The translations under genes and the position numbers were made by a program. Shown piece by piece: positions 6,425 to 7,053 of a DNA stretch of 7,053 nt (the first letter of the stretch is position 1; each line of letters starts with the position of its first letter). The stretch is from Acidobacteriota bacterium. Its GTDB lineage: Bacteria; Actinomycetota; Acidimicrobiia; Acidimicrobiales; SHLQ01. Where the stretch lies: positions 1 to 7,053 of the forward strand of contig JADFOM010000130.1 of assembly GCA_022562835.1 (NCBI GenBank). The letters run 5' to 3'. The notes below the pieces were generated by a model, which was not told the origin of the DNA, searched no databases, and saw only the letters and a program-made list of their open reading frames with translations.

Positions 6425-7053
6425 TCAGGTCAGTTGTCCCGTGAGCGCAGACCTGACCGCCTCATCGATGCGGTGAGTACGAACCTCTCGATATATCGAC
6501 CGCACCCGCTCTGACGTCTCCTCAACGTCTGCCGCTGTCTCAGCCAACACCGCAGGTACCCGCCTCTGCAGTTGCGACACGATCGCCTCGGCGATCGCGT
6601 CTGCTTGCGGCTCGGCAAGGGTCGCGGCGACCGTTCGATAACGCTCGGCCTGAGTCTGGGGGCCAGGGTAATCAAGGACTTCGTTGTCGCTTTGACGCAA
6701 ACCGTCGAGCAGATCGTTTTGTTCGTCGCTCAGCTCGTTCTTGAGGGCCCGAGCCAGCTCTGCGATGAGTTCCTCGCGCTCATCGCGCGGCGATGGCTCA
6801 CCATCGGTCTCGTCGCTGTCGTCACTCGCGGCACCGGAATCGCTGCTTTCGGTTTCATCGGAGACGCCGGGTTCGTCGGGCGCATCGCCCGAGGCCTCGG
6901 GTACATCGTCGCGCAGTCGCTCGAAGAGAACATCGAGGGGGCCCTCGTCGTCCGCAGCCAGCGCCTCGACGACGTCAAACGAGGCTCGCTCGATTCCTGA
7001 CCGTCACCGTGCTCGAGGGAGTCCTCGGTCGATTCGTCCCCGTCGTTTGCGGC
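6425..7053 (-). CDS. Unrecognised acidic/helical protein, 3' part, apparently frameshifted near 6978 (5' end beyond window)
   Basis: I do not recognise this gene with confidence. Reading from the right edge, one frame (codons starting at 7053) gives 25 acidic residues, including DGDESTEDSLEHGDGQESSE. The coding signal then moves to the frame ending at TGA 6427-6425, giving 184 residues from position 6979. That part contains FDVVEAL and LDVLFERLRDD, an Asp/Glu/Ser-rich linker of about 40 residues, and a charged, probably helical domain: ELIAELARALKNELSDEQND, then QAERYRTVAATL, then SERVRSIYREVRTHRIDEAV. The downstream frame is open back to a TGA (7008-7006) but has no ATG, GTG or TTG before the TTG at 6700, which lies in mid-domain. 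A start there would remove half the visible protein. A one-base loss near 6977-6979 explains the pattern. No signal peptide, membrane segment or cysteine is visible, suggesting a cytoplasmic protein. It is codirectional with UPF0182, 128 bases upstream. From memory the helical part resembles uncharacterised proteins of Acidimicrobiia, but I cannot verify this. Confidence 0.65.
6976..6981 (-). other. Probable single-base deletion site (frame change) in the disrupted gene
   Basis: On the minus strand the bases here read CGTTTG. The upstream frame reads CGT TTG and then becomes Arg/Ser/Pro-rich nonsense ending near 6730; the downstream frame reads TTT GAC GTC GTC GAG. One extra T in the three-base T run would join the two as EPR-FDVVEAL. 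No canonical slippery heptamer is present, so programmed frameshifting is unlikely. A homopolymer sequencing error or a real mutation fits better. Confidence 0.5.

Noticed and set aside
6976..6990. Programmed -1 ribosomal frameshift as the explanation for the frame change.
   Set aside because: The codons at the junction (CGT TTG) do not form a canonical slippery heptamer and I saw no strong downstream hairpin; a one-base indel is simpler.
6572..7000. Plus-strand open frame (142 codons) with hydrophobic stretches opposite the disrupted gene.
   Set aside because: The minus-strand frames here have acidic, charged coding composition. The hydrophobic look of the plus strand is what reversed Asp/Glu codons give (GAC and GAG read backwards as GTC and CTC).

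Overview
The window looks like ordinary chromosome from a GC-rich actinobacterium, probably a member of Acidimicrobiia (an Ilumatobacter-like lineage). The reasons are a full-length UPF0182 membrane protein, a family known mainly from actinobacteria and cyanobacteria; a lipoprotein whose lipid-bearing cysteine is followed at once by an Asp run and a Thr/Ser/Gly linker; and frequent GTG/TTG starts. The taxonomic call rests on recognising these features by eye, not on a search. Every supported gene is on the minus strand, so the window reads biologically from right to left.

Right end (7053 to 6425): the 3' part of an unrecognised gene for an acidic, then helical protein. Its 5' end lies beyond the window. 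The coding signal changes frame near 6978, and the downstream frame has no usable start codon, so the gene appears to carry a one-base deletion, either real or a sequencing error. Middle (6296 to 3285): a UPF0182 protein of about 1003 residues with seven N-terminal membrane segments and a very large region after them.

Left half (3120 to 1): the start of an oligopeptide/nickel-type ABC importer operon, in the order family-5 substrate-binding lipoprotein, OppB/DppB-type permease, OppC/DppC-type permease. The third gene is cut by the window edge. The two ATPase genes usually found with such systems would be expected beyond it. A long GC-rich hairpin sits between the binding-protein gene and the permease genes, where it could lower permease expression relative to the binding protein. 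The permease genes overlap by 8 bases, suggesting translational coupling. A spaced inverted repeat (CAATTTGG/CCAAATTG) upstream of the binding-protein gene is a candidate operator.

No RNA genes, CRISPR array, insertion sequence, attachment site or phage genes were seen. No gene-free stretch exceeds about 165 bases. Nothing here amounts to a clearly new biological system. The points most worth a second look are the frame-disrupted gene beside UPF0182, the intercistronic hairpin, the inverted repeat, and the six-cysteine binding protein.
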